Part shown: piece by piece, positions 6,280 to 14,295 of the stretch
How the letters are laid out: every line of letters begins with the position of its first letter
How positions within the stretch are numbered: position 1 is the first letter of the stretch
DNA from: a virus
Virus record (IMG/VR): IMGVR_UViG_3300017963_002090
Coordinates: 1 to 25,369 of that record
Direction: 5' to 3' (one strand)
DNA: 25,369 nucleotides
Position numbers and translations under genes: made by a program
Notes under the pieces: model-generated
Told to the model about the DNA's origin: nothing
The model's input: the letters and a program-made list of their open reading frames with translations, nothing else
Databases searched by the model: none

Positions 6280-9200
6280 TCGTCGACCAGGACGGCCGGT
6301 CCCTCAGCAAACGAACGGCCGAAGAGGACGAGGATACGCTACGCAAGGAGCTGGCAGGGCTGTCTCCTGACGAGCGCGAGGCTCTGATGCTCATGCTCGC
6401 CGAGTTGGAGGAAGAGCCCGAAGAAGGCGAGAAGCAGCTCATCCAGCTCGTCAGTGAGGCCGAGTGGAAGAGGGTCCCGGTCGACATCGAGACGTTCGTC
6501 AAAGACGAGTACTACCTCGGCAACACCTGTGCGGTGCTCTATCCGCAGCTTCTGGAGGACATGAAGGAGCTGTTTGAGGGGGGCGAGTACCAGGAAGCGG
6601 TGCTCACCGGCAGCATCGGTTACGGCAAGTGCGTGGACCCGGACACGGAGATCTTCGACCCTGCCCGCGGCCGACGCCGAGCTGGTGACCTCGGAGAGGA
6701 TTGGTCCGTGGTGTCGATGGATCAGGACACCGGGAAGCTGTGCGTGTCGTCTGCGTCAGCTTTCGCTTCCGGGACCAAGGAATGCATCCAGCTTCGGCTC
6801 GCCGGAGGGCAACGCATCGATCTCAGTTACGACCACCCGGTGTTCACTGCTCGTGGTTGGGTTCCAGCCGCGAAACTTCGGTTGGACGACCTCGTGGCGA
6901 CGCCGCGCCGGTTGCCGGGGCCAACCACGCCCCTTGAGATCTCTGACGACGAGGTAAAGCTCGTGGCGTACCTTGCTGGGGATGGCGGCTGTACCGGGAA
7001 CACCACCTTCACGAACATGGATCCGGGCGTCCTCCAGGAGTTCTCCGAAGTCGCTCTGGTGTGCGCTGACACTTCTCAGTACGATCGTTTTCACCGGCAC
7101 ATCGAGCCCGAGGTGACGGTTGCGGAAGGCGCGAATAGTGGGCAGGCGACGACGCTTCAGGTGAAGGGTATTCGACACCTCGTGAAGCGCCACGGGATGG
7201 ATTCTCGCGCCAAGGAGAAACGCGTCCCCGCAGAGTTCTACCTACTGCCCGATCGTCAGGTGGCGCTCTTCTTGAACCGTTTCTGGGCCTGTGATGGGTC
7301 CATTGGTGTGCAGGGTCCCTGGACCGTCGAGACGACGTTGGCGTCGGAGGGTTTGGTAGACGACCTTCGGTTCTTGCTGCTCCGGTTGGGGGTGCTTTCT
7401 CGGAAGTGCTTCAACCCGAAGAAGATCGAGAAGAAGAAGTACGACGCGTGGACCCTTTCGATCAGCGGCGCTGACAACGTGCGTGCTTTCCTCGAAGCGG
7501 TCGGTCCTGTCTTCTCGAAGGAAGAGGCGTGTGCTGTTGCCATGGACCGGGCGGTGAGCACCAAGTCGAACACCAACGTCGACATCGTGCCGGTGGGTAT
7601 TGAAGAACTTCGGGAGATCCGAGGAGAGTTGGGGGCTCAAGGCGCGCGACTCACCCAAGACTTTGGTTGTCCCGCAGGGCAGCGTCTCAGTCGTGAGAGG
7701 TTTCGTCGCTTGGTGCAGGAGCGCGACTACAGCGGCAAGTACGCGTGGTTGGCCGACACGGACATCTTGTGGGAGCGGGTGCGGGAGCTGAAGCAGCTTG
7801 AGGCGCGGCCCGTGGTGGACTTGTCGGTTCCTGGCGACACCAACTTCGTAGCCAACGGCATCGTGATCCACAACACCTTCTTCGCGTCGATTGGGATCTG
7901 CCGCATCCTTTACGAGCTGTCGTGCATGAACGACCCGCATCGGTCTCTCGGACTCGCACCGGACACCGACATTTCGATCGTGTGCTTGAGCGTCAACGAG
8001 GCTTTGGCCATGAAGGTCGCGTTCGACAACGTGGCCACCAAGCTGAAGGCTAGCCCGTACTTCGAGGAGCACTTCCCCTTCAAGAGCACGAAGAAGGAGT
8101 TCCGCTTCCCGCACAATGTGTGGTTGGCCGCGAGGGCGACCACGGATTCCTCCGCCTTGGGTCTCAACGTGATCGGATCTTTGCTCGATGAGACCAACTT
8201 CATGGACCGCGGTCGCAAGGTAGACCCGCGCCACGGCGCCGTCGACCACGCGGAGATGCTTTACACCGGTATCATGCGTCGTATGAAGTCCCGTTTCGGC
8301 CGCAGCGGGAAGCTGCCCGGAATGATCTTCTTGGTCTCGTCGAAGAAGACCCGAGACGATTTCACGGCCCGGCGCATCCGGGAGTCCCGCAACGACCCTC
8401 ACGTGTTCGTCCGAGACTACGCGCTATGGGACGTCAAGCCTTCGGCGTACTACAGCAGCAAGAAGTTCTTTGTCATCTGCGGCAACGAGCAGACCCCTTC
8501 GCGCATTCTTCAGAAGGACGAGGAGCAGCAGGTCAAGAGCCAACTACCCGACGACGTGACGCTCATCGAAGTCCCCGAGGACTTCCGGTTCGACTTCGAA
8601 CACGATCTGGAAGGTTGCTTGACTGGAGACACTCTTATTCCGTTGTTGGATGGAACGGAGGCACGGATCGAAGACTTGGTAGGTCGGGAGGAGTTCTGGA
8701 CGTACTCCTACACCCCGGACGGACGGTTTTGTCCGGGTAGAGGTAGCGATGCTAGGTTGACCAGGAAGAACGCGAAATTGGTTCAGGTGACCTTGGACAA
8801 CGGCGAGGTCGTCCGTTGTACATCCAACCACCCGTTCATGCTTCGTTCCGGGGAGTACAAGGAGGCCGGAGAACTACAGCCTGACGACTCTTTGATGCCT
8901 TTGTACTGGCGCAGGGACAGGTATGGCTATGAGCTGATCAAGTCAAATGCGGGTGGTAAGTGGATCCATACGCATCGGTTGGTAGCCAGGGAGGCGTTGA
9001 ACGAGGGGGGAGCACTGAGCAGCGCTCTGGTTGTCCATCATCGCAATTTCGACCGCCTGGACAACTCTCCGTGGAATTTGGAGGTGATGACGGAAGCTGA
9101 GCACGCCGAGTTGCATCGGAGGTACTTGCATGAGGGGATGCTCTCTGAAGAGTCGAAAGCGCGGGCGCGTGCAGGGCGGAAGGCTCGGCGTGAGGCGAAT

Positions 9201-10709
9201 CCGGAAGAAGCACGGGCGAAGTCGTTGGCGGCGTTGAAGAAGGCTAGTGAGGTCTACAACAGCGACGCCTACGATCATTCGGAGGTAGCTAGGAAGGTCG
9301 GGAAGACGTATGGGTGGGGGGCCGAAAATCCGTCTGCGGCGATTGTGGAGGCGCGTAGCCGGAATGGAACCAAGAACATCACGAGGTTGAACAAGTCAGA
9401 TCAGAACCCGGCACGTAAACCCGCCAACAGGGCCGCGTCGGCGGCACGTCTGGCAGAGGCGGTTCGATCAGATCCTAGAATGCGTGTAGGCCGTATCAAA
9501 GGATTGCACACACGTTGGCACACCGGACCGTTTGAGACTTGCCCTCGTTGTCAGGAGTCCCTCCGGGCGGATGGTAACAACCACAAGGTGGTCAGTGTGG
9601 AACCAGCCGGTCGGGCTGACGTGTACGACATCACTGTTGAAGGAGTACACAACTTTGCGTTGTCGGCAGGGGTGGTGGTCCACAATTCCATTCGGGACAT
9701 TGCGGGCGTGGCCACTGTGGCCATCAGCCCGTTCATCCAGCGTCGCGAGAAGCTGGTCTTCAACGCCGAGCGCCGCCACCCCTTCAGTGTTGAGATCTAC
9801 GACCCCTCGCGACCGGGAACCTTCTTGTGGGATCTGATGGTCCGCAAGATGCAGATGAAGGACTTCTCCGGTCATGTGCACGAGGCTCTGAAGCCGATCG
9901 TGAACCCGAAGGCCCCCCGGCACATCCACATCGACCCTGCATACCGGAAGGACGCGGTAGGTATTTGCATGTCGCACATCTCGGGGTGGACGGACGTTGT
10001 GCGGCGAGCTGAGGACGGCTCTGTTTTCCAGGAGCGCCAGCCACGGTTCTTCGTCGATCTCATTTTGCAGGTCGTTCCTCCGGTGGGGGACGAGATCGTC
10101 CTGGGAGATCTGAGGCGTCTGGTCTACTCCCTGAGCGACCATGGCTACATGATCACCTTGGTTACGATGGACACCTGGCAGTCCGTCGATTCGTTGCAGC
10201 AGCTCAAACAGAAGGGGTACGCCGCGGAGCACCTGTCGGTGGACACCAAGATGGACCCTTACGAGCATCTGAAGTCCGCTTTCTACGAGGATCGGGTCGA
10301 CCTCTACAACTACCCCAGGCTATTCAAGGAGCTGCGGGAGCTGGAGAAAGACGAGAAGAAGAAGAAAGTCGATCACCCACCTCGTGGCAGCAAAGATATT
10401 GCAGATGCTTTGGCCGGTTGCTTGTACACTCTGGCCAAGCATCAGGCGACGCAGCCCCTTCCGATCTTATCGGGGCTGTCGTATTCTCCCGATGCTTGGA
10501 TGGAGGAACAGCTACATGCCGCCGCAGCGCACCAGCGAGGATCCCAGGGAGCGCCGGGAAACCGGTTCTACCCCGAGAACCCCCAAGCTGGTGCAGGGGG
10601 CGGTTACCCGCTCCAGGTACTGCCTCCGGTGTTGGGGGGTGGACCGAACGGTTCGCCGGGCGGAGGCGGCCCTGATTGGGGCGGCGGCTGGAACCCTTCA
10701 TCTCTGTAG
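6276..10709 (+). CDS. terL: large terminase subunit precursor with two inteins
   Basis: GTG 6276 overlaps the upstream TGA. The 1477-residue precursor is an ATP-driven packaging motor and headful nuclease interrupted by two inteins. Exteins: acidic N-terminal extension (1-70); Walker A TGSIGYGK ending at K118, with its Thr resuming at residue 534; Walker B SLLDETNF with D638-E639; coupling motif near FLVSSKKT; then, after intein 2, the RNase H-fold nuclease with D1220 (HIDPAY), D1299 (TMDTW) and D1374/D1377 (SKDIADALAG). All key residues are present. Removing residues 119-533 and 781-1137 leaves about 705 residues, somewhat longer than T4 gp17 (610). The C-terminus is Gly/Pro-rich, a probable flexible tail. 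Without splicing at the first site the P-loop is split, so activity should depend on protein splicing. Confidence 0.96.
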   Translation: MIVDQDGRSLSKRTAEEDEDTLRKELAGLSPDEREALMLMLAELEEEPEEGEKQLIQLVSEAEWKRVPVDIETFVKDEYYLGNTCAVLYPQLLEDMKELFEGGEYQEAVLTGSIGYGKCVDPDTEIFDPARGRRRAGDLGEDWSVVSMDQDTGKLCVSSASAFASGTKECIQLRLAGGQRIDLSYDHPVFTARGWVPAAKLRLDDLVATPRRLPGPTTPLEISDDEVKLVAYLAGDGGCTGNTTFTNMDPGVLQEFSEVALVCADTSQYDRFHRHIEPEVTVAEGANSGQATTLQVKGIRHLVKRHGMDSRAKEKRVPAEFYLLPDRQVALFLNRFWACDGSIGVQGPWTVETTLASEGLVDDLRFLLLRLGVLSRKCFNPKKIEKKKYDAWTLSISGADNVRAFLEAVGPVFSKEEACAVAMDRAVSTKSNTNVDIVPVGIEELREIRGELGAQGARLTQDFGCPAGQRLSRERFRRLVQERDYSGKYAWLADTDILWERVRELKQLEARPVVDLSVPGDTNFVANGIVIHNTFFASIGICRILYELSCMNDPHRSLGLAPDTDISIVCLSVNEALAMKVAFDNVATKLKASPYFEEHFPFKSTKKEFRFPHNVWLAARATTDSSALGLNVIGSLLDETNFMDRGRKVDPRHGAVDHAEMLYTGIMRRMKSRFGRSGKLPGMIFLVSSKKTRDDFTARRIRESRNDPHVFVRDYALWDVKPSAYYSSKKFFVICGNEQTPSRILQKDEEQQVKSQLPDDVTLIEVPEDFRFDFEHDLEGCLTGDTLIPLLDGTEARIEDLVGREEFWTYSYTPDGRFCPGRGSDARLTRKNAKLVQVTLDNGEVVRCTSNHPFMLRSGEYKEAGELQPDDSLMPLYWRRDRYGYELIKSNAGGKWIHTHRLVAREALNEGGALSSALVVHHRNFDRLDNSPWNLEVMTEAEHAELHRRYLHEGMLSEESKARARAGRKARREANPEEARAKSLAALKKASEVYNSDAYDHSEVARKVGKTYGWGAENPSAAIVEARSRNGTKNITRLNKSDQNPARKPANRAASAARLAEAVRSDPRMRVGRIKGLHTRWHTGPFETCPRCQESLRADGNNHKVVSVEPAGRADVYDITVEGVHNFALSAGVVVHNSIRDIAGVATVAISPFIQRREKLVFNAERRHPFSVEIYDPSRPGTFLWDLMVRKMQMKDFSGHVHEALKPIVNPKAPRHIHIDPAYRKDAVGICMSHISGWTDVVRRAEDGSVFQERQPRFFVDLILQVVPPVGDEIVLGDLRRLVYSLSDHGYMITLVTMDTWQSVDSLQQLKQKGYAAEHLSVDTKMDPYEHLKSAFYEDRVDLYNYPRLFKELRELEKDEKKKKVDHPPRGSKDIADALAGCLYTLAKHQATQPLPILSGLSYSPDAWMEEQLHAAAAHQRGSQGAPGNRFYPENPQAGAGGGYPLQVLPPVLGGGPNGSPGGGGPDWGGGWNPSSL
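6630..7874 (+). mobile_element. intein 1 in Walker A of TerL, LAGLIDADG type
   Basis: Residues 119-533 of the precursor (415 residues). It begins with Cys119 (CVDPDTEIFDPARGRR, block A), has block B ending in a YDHPVF motif, and ends FVANGIVIHN with His532-Asn533, followed by Thr534 as the +1 nucleophile. The endonuclease has two LAGLIDADG helices: VAYLAGDGG with D236 and LFLNRFWACDGS with D340, both acids intact, so it may be an active homing enzyme. It is inserted exactly between the Lys and Thr of the P-loop, a highly conserved site where imprecise loss would kill the motor. Confidence 0.95.
8616..9686 (+). mobile_element. intein 2 in TerL, HNH type
   Basis: Residues 781-1137 of the precursor (357 residues). 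Block A is CLTGDTLIPLLDG with Cys781; block B contains TSNHPF; block F/G reads VYDITVEGVHNFALSAG then VVVHN with His1136-Asn1137; the +1 residue is Ser1138. The endonuclease is HNH-like: VVHHRNF (H921-H922), N930, WNLEVM (N934) and H943. It is followed by a basic region with SEESKARARAGRKARRE, resembling the NUMOD3-type DNA-binding repeats of homing nucleases, and a CPRC motif. Codon choice is richer in TTG and A/T-ending codons than the surrounding exteins, suggesting later arrival. The flanking extein junction is LEG/SIRDIAGV, between ATPase and nuclease domains. Confidence 0.94.
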
Positions 10710-10742
10710 TCGTAGACCGGAGGGTCGTGTAGGGAGGTAAGG

Positions 10743-11090
10743 ATGTCCAAACCGCTCAACAAGCTGATCGAGGATTTGAGAATCCTCATGCTCGAACCCC
10801 CGTGGTCTCACTTCGTGAAGCTGCTTCGCATGGTCGACTCGATGGACGAGTCGCCGGAGCTGGAGCGGCTGACAAACGACGAGCTGCGTTCCTTCAAGGG
10901 GTTCCGCATCACGTTGCATCGCGCCGCCACCATGGAGCCCGAGACGATGCTCAAGCACGTCGCTGCGCATTGGCTCGGGACGGTGGAACAGGCCGTTCGG
11001 AAGCTCCCCATCGGGTCGGAGGCCGTCAAGGTCATGGACGACATGATGGGTTACTCGGGCGGCGGCGTGACGCACGGGATGTTGACGTGA
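10743..11090 (+). CDS. hypothetical protein, 115 aa
   Basis: ATG 10743 is preceded by a strong GGGAGGTAAGG site within the 33-base gap after the large terminase. The protein looks fully helical (LNKLIEDLRILMLEPPW, then repeated amphipathic segments) with a short Gly-rich end (YSGGGVTHGMLT). No Cys, transmembrane or catalytic motif is visible, and the family is not recognised. Position between terminase and portal, and the GTGA overlap with the next gene, suggest a packaging or head-assembly accessory role; this is inference only. Confidence 0.75.
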   Translation: MSKPLNKLIEDLRILMLEPPWSHFVKLLRMVDSMDESPELERLTNDELRSFKGFRITLHRAATMEPETMLKHVAAHWLGTVEQAVRKLPIGSEAVKVMDDMMGYSGGGVTHGMLT

Positions 11091-11422
11091 GGCATACACG
11101 GCGCAAGCGGCTCGTTGAGCGGGTGCTTCGGGAAGGGCCGATCAGCACCGGAGTCGTGCTGACTACTCCGGACGCCATGTCCCAGCGCGAAGCTCTTGCT
11201 GCTGCGGAGGGGGTCAAGCTGAACGGCGTCCTGCGGGACATGGGCACGCTGGCAGGTCGAGCGTTGGCCGATGAGCTGGAGGTCGAGCAACTGCGCCCCG
11301 CAGACTACTCGGAGTGGCACGAGCTGAGCGTCAGGGTTCGTGAACGTCTAGTGCAGCGCCTCGCCCGCGGGTGTAGAGAGTTCGACGAGGCCCTAGCCAT
11401 GGCTCTACGGGGGCGTGGCTAG
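11087..11422 (+). CDS. hypothetical basic protein, 111 aa
   Basis: GTG 11087 overlaps the previous TGA (GTGA), the same coupling seen elsewhere in this window, and so is chosen over starts further upstream that would lie inside the preceding gene. The protein is Arg-rich at its N-terminus (RHTRRKRLVERVLREG) and mostly helical afterwards, with segments such as MSQREALAAAEGVKL and VRVRERLVQRLARG. No known domain is recognised. The pattern of an Arg-rich start followed by helices could suit nucleic-acid or portal binding, but nothing specific shows it. It is followed by a 32-base gap carrying the portal ribosome site. Confidence 0.65.
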   Translation: MRHTRRKRLVERVLREGPISTGVVLTTPDAMSQREALAAAEGVKLNGVLRDMGTLAGRALADELEVEQLRPADYSEWHELSVRVRERLVQRLARGCREFDEALAMALRGRG

Positions 11423-11454
11423 CGGCGGGACGTTAGCGCATTCAAGGGGACGCC

Positions 11455-13287
11455 GTGGGATTCTTCTCCAACATAGCCAACAGGATCAGATCAGCCTGGA
11501 CCAAAGACAAGGAACAGGTTGCGATCCAACTCGCCAAGGGAGCCACGGCCGCAGGCTACCCGGCGACGGGCTACGACATTCTTCAGGCTTACGGCTATGA
11601 GGTCGTGGCCGACTACCTTCGGCTGGAGCAAGACCTGCTCGCGAGGTACGTCGACTACGAGGAGATGGACGACTACCCGGAGATCAGCGCGGCCATCGAC
11701 ATCTTCGCGGACGACGCGACTCAGCCGGACACGCAGCTCAACCGAACGGTGTGGGTGACCTCTCCCAACCAGAACATTCAGACGACGCTGGACGACATGC
11801 TCAACAAGCGTCTGAGGATCGACGAGGAGATTTGGGAGATCGCTAGGACCATCGTCAAGTACGGCAACGACTTCGAGGAGCTGTTGGTCACGGGCGAGGG
11901 CGTGGTCGGTTTGAACTACCTTCCGCCTCCTACCGTGCGGCGCATCGAAGGCCCTCGCGGCGAGCTGTACGGCTTCATCCAGGACTTCGAGGGCCGCTTC
12001 GGCTGGTCCCCCGAGGACTTCAAGACGATCCTTGCCAAGCGCACGGCCGCTATCCAGGCGAGCCAGTTCCAGGGCGCCATTGACGCCGCATCCATGCCGG
12101 CTGTGGCGGCGTTGGAGGACTGGGAGGTGGTGCACTTCCGCCTGCGCGGCAAGCACCGCCGGAGCATCTACGGCTACTCGGTACTGGAAGCGGCCCGATG
12201 GATCTGGAAGCGGCTCATGCTTCTGGAGGACTCGGCACTCATCTACCGCCTGCAGCGGGCGCCTGAGCGCTACGCTTTTTACGTGGACGTGGGCAATCTT
12301 CCGGCTCCTGAAGCCTTGGCTTACGTCAACCGCGTTCGGCAGCAGTACCGAAAGAGGAAGTACGTCAACCCGTCCACGAACAAGCTCGACCTGCGGTACG
12401 ACGCGCTGTCTCCGGACGAGGACTTCTTCTTGCCTACGAGGCAGGGGCAGGAAGGAACGAGGATCGATGTCATCAGCTCGCCCCAGTGGCAGCACATGGA
12501 CGACATCGAGTATTTCCAGAACAAGCTGTTCTCTTCGATCAAGATCCCGAAGGCGTACTTGGCTCAGGACGACAACACGGCTCGGTCTGTGCTGTCTTCG
12601 GAGGACGTTCGGTTCGCCCGTACCGTGATGCGCATCCAGCGCGAACTTCGCAACGGGATGCGGAAGATGTGCCGCGTTCACTTGGCGGCCATCGGCGTCG
12701 ACCCGCATCAGCAAGAGTACGAGGTGAACATGACTGTTCCCTCGTCGATCTTCGAGCTAGCGCAGTTGGAAGTTCGGAATGCTCGCGCCGACCTAGCTTC
12801 TCGGATGCGGGAGTTCATGTCGTTGTACTGGGTCTACAAGAATGTGTTCGACCTAAGCGACGAGGAGATCAAAGCCATCGAGGCTCAGCGGGAAAGCGAT
12901 CAGGAGAACGAGGCGGTGTGGGGAGCCCGTGCCGAGATGGCAGCTCAGAAGGAACAGGGGGGCGCCGAGGGCGAAGGCGAGGGCGGAGGTGGGGGAGCCC
13001 CCCCAGGGATGTTTGCGGGGTCCGAGCCCCCGACTGGCGCCGAGATGAAGCTCATTCGCGACTCTCGCCAGCTCGCCCGACGTTTGAACGGGGGCCGACG
13101 CTCGTCTCTTCTGAGCCCTGTTCGACGAGGATCCGAAAGGGAACTGATGGCGGGCAGGAACACCGAGGCGGAGAAGAGGGCGGCGGACAAGTTGGAGCGT
13201 CTTCTTCGCAACGACGTGGCCCTGAAAAGGTCTTTGAACGAATTGGGGTCGTTGGTGCGTGATCTCGCTCGATCCCCAAGGCGTTAG
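11455..13287 (+). CDS. portal protein (T4 gp20-like)
   Basis: GTG 11455, with AAGGGGA just upstream. The 610-residue protein has the T4-type portal signature: RYVDYEEMDDYPEISAA followed by DIFADDATQPD at ~63-87, IARTIVKYGNDFEELL in the next block, HFRLRGKHRRSIYG, and the wing/stem motif YRLQRAPERYAFYVDVGNLP (~263-282). It forms the dodecameric ring at the unique capsid vertex where the terminase docks and the neck assembles. The C-terminal ~110 residues include a Gly/Glu/Pro linker at ~502-522 and a basic tail (LARRLNGGRRSS ... RDLARSPRR), longer than the common core. Position after TerL fits. Confidence 0.95.
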   Translation: MGFFSNIANRIRSAWTKDKEQVAIQLAKGATAAGYPATGYDILQAYGYEVVADYLRLEQDLLARYVDYEEMDDYPEISAAIDIFADDATQPDTQLNRTVWVTSPNQNIQTTLDDMLNKRLRIDEEIWEIARTIVKYGNDFEELLVTGEGVVGLNYLPPPTVRRIEGPRGELYGFIQDFEGRFGWSPEDFKTILAKRTAAIQASQFQGAIDAASMPAVAALEDWEVVHFRLRGKHRRSIYGYSVLEAARWIWKRLMLLEDSALIYRLQRAPERYAFYVDVGNLPAPEALAYVNRVRQQYRKRKYVNPSTNKLDLRYDALSPDEDFFLPTRQGQEGTRIDVISSPQWQHMDDIEYFQNKLFSSIKIPKAYLAQDDNTARSVLSSEDVRFARTVMRIQRELRNGMRKMCRVHLAAIGVDPHQQEYEVNMTVPSSIFELAQLEVRNARADLASRMREFMSLYWVYKNVFDLSDEEIKAIEAQRESDQENEAVWGARAEMAAQKEQGGAEGEGEGGGGGAPPGMFAGSEPPTGAEMKLIRDSRQLARRLNGGRRSSLLSPVRRGSERELMAGRNTEAEKRAADKLERLLRNDVALKRSLNELGSLVRDLARSPRR

Positions 13288-13302
13288 TAGGGATCCGTCT
13301 TA

Positions 13303-13332
13303 TTGACATGGTTCAGATGGTGCAGGTAGGGT
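13303..13332 (+). promoter_or_regulatory. sigma70-like promoter after portal (P3)
   Basis: TTGACA (13303-13308), 18-base spacer, TAGGGT (13327-13332, TANNNT). It falls in the 62-base gap between portal and the next gene. Transcription would start near 13338-13340, just before ATG 13350, leaving a leader of about ten bases. This makes upstream in-frame starts at 13308 and 13317 unlikely for messages made from this promoter. A consensus match only. Confidence 0.45.
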
Positions 13333-13349
13333 TGGGAGGCATTGAGCCC

Positions 13350-14285
13350 ATGAATCGCTATATCCCCCTCGAAGAGATCAAGAAGCTGACGGCAGGCAGC
13401 TACGAGCATGTCATCGCCGTTGTCGAGAAGGTCGTACAGGAGAACTCAGAGGGGATCTTCGGGAAGGCGATCGGAGTTCGGTTGCTAGGAACCTTTCCTG
13501 GGTTCGCCATTGCTCTTTCTGAGGAAGGGAGTTTGGCGAGGATCCAGTTCGAGCGATCTGACGACGGCTCCGTTCGTATCTCGAAGCACGAGGAGCTGGA
13601 GCTTCCGAGCTTCGAGAAAGATCGTCTGGAGGACTACGCTCGAAGTCAAGTGCGCCAGGCAGTGGAGGCTTGGCACGCCGGGCGCGTGGAAGAGGCTCGT
13701 CAGATTCTAGCCGCGGTGTCGCCTTACATCGGGGAGAAGCTGCCCCGGTCTCAGGACGAGGACGTGGTGGAGTCGTTGGTGTCAGCTTTCCAGGCCGAGC
13801 GGCCATGGAAGCAGATGTTCAAGGAGAGATCCGAGAACTTCCGCAAGGCGCTGGCGGCTGAGGAGCTGACGCGGTTGGACGAGTCGCGAATGGAAAAGAA
13901 GTTCGCGGCGCTGTACAACGGCACGATCTCGGAGGACCGAATGGCTCGGTACGACGAGGTTGTGAGATCAGACCTCGCTTACCTCACGGCCCGAGTAGAG
14001 TCGCTAAGAGATCTTGCTTCGTCCAGTTACGAGGCCCTAAGATCTGTGATAAGGTCCGAGGACTTGGCGGAGGCCGCGGTCTCCACCTTGGCCTTGTTCG
14101 CCGAAGATCTTGTTTCCGATCTCCGAAGACTTCACACCGTGATCACTGAGTCAGCGAGAAAGCTAACCAGGACCGATTGCCTCGGCAAACTGTACGACGT
14201 CGTAGCCGAGGGGATGTACGAATACGAGATCGCCGGCCGTTTCGTTTCGGCCATGTCGACGAGACTTTGCGAAGCCAGCACCTAG
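13350..14285 (+). CDS. helical head-module protein of unknown function, 311 aa
   Basis: ATG 13350 is chosen because GGGAGG (13334-13339) precedes it by ten bases and P3 lies just upstream; in-frame ATGs at 13308 and 13317 lack a ribosome site. The N-terminal ~90 residues look alpha/beta (GIFGKAIGVRLLGTFPGFAIALS, in part), and the rest is long amphipathic helices with many charged residues. No family is recognised. In T4-like head clusters the genes between portal and prohead protease encode prohead core or internal proteins, so a core/scaffold or internal virion role is plausible. Four-helix-like spacing in the C-terminal half (ARVESLRDLASSSYEALRS) would suit an assembly protein. Confidence 0.75.
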   Translation: MNRYIPLEEIKKLTAGSYEHVIAVVEKVVQENSEGIFGKAIGVRLLGTFPGFAIALSEEGSLARIQFERSDDGSVRISKHEELELPSFEKDRLEDYARSQVRQAVEAWHAGRVEEARQILAAVSPYIGEKLPRSQDEDVVESLVSAFQAERPWKQMFKERSENFRKALAAEELTRLDESRMEKKFAALYNGTISEDRMARYDEVVRSDLAYLTARVESLRDLASSSYEALRSVIRSEDLAEAAVSTLALFAEDLVSDLRRLHTVITESARKLTRTDCLGKLYDVVAEGMYEYEIAGRFVSAMSTRLCEAST

Positions 14286-14295
14286 GAGAACGAAG

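Noticed and set aside
7242-8402. Minus-strand open frame of 386 codons opposite the terminase
   Set aside because: Antisense to clear intein and ATPase motifs; no ribosome site or recognisable protein.
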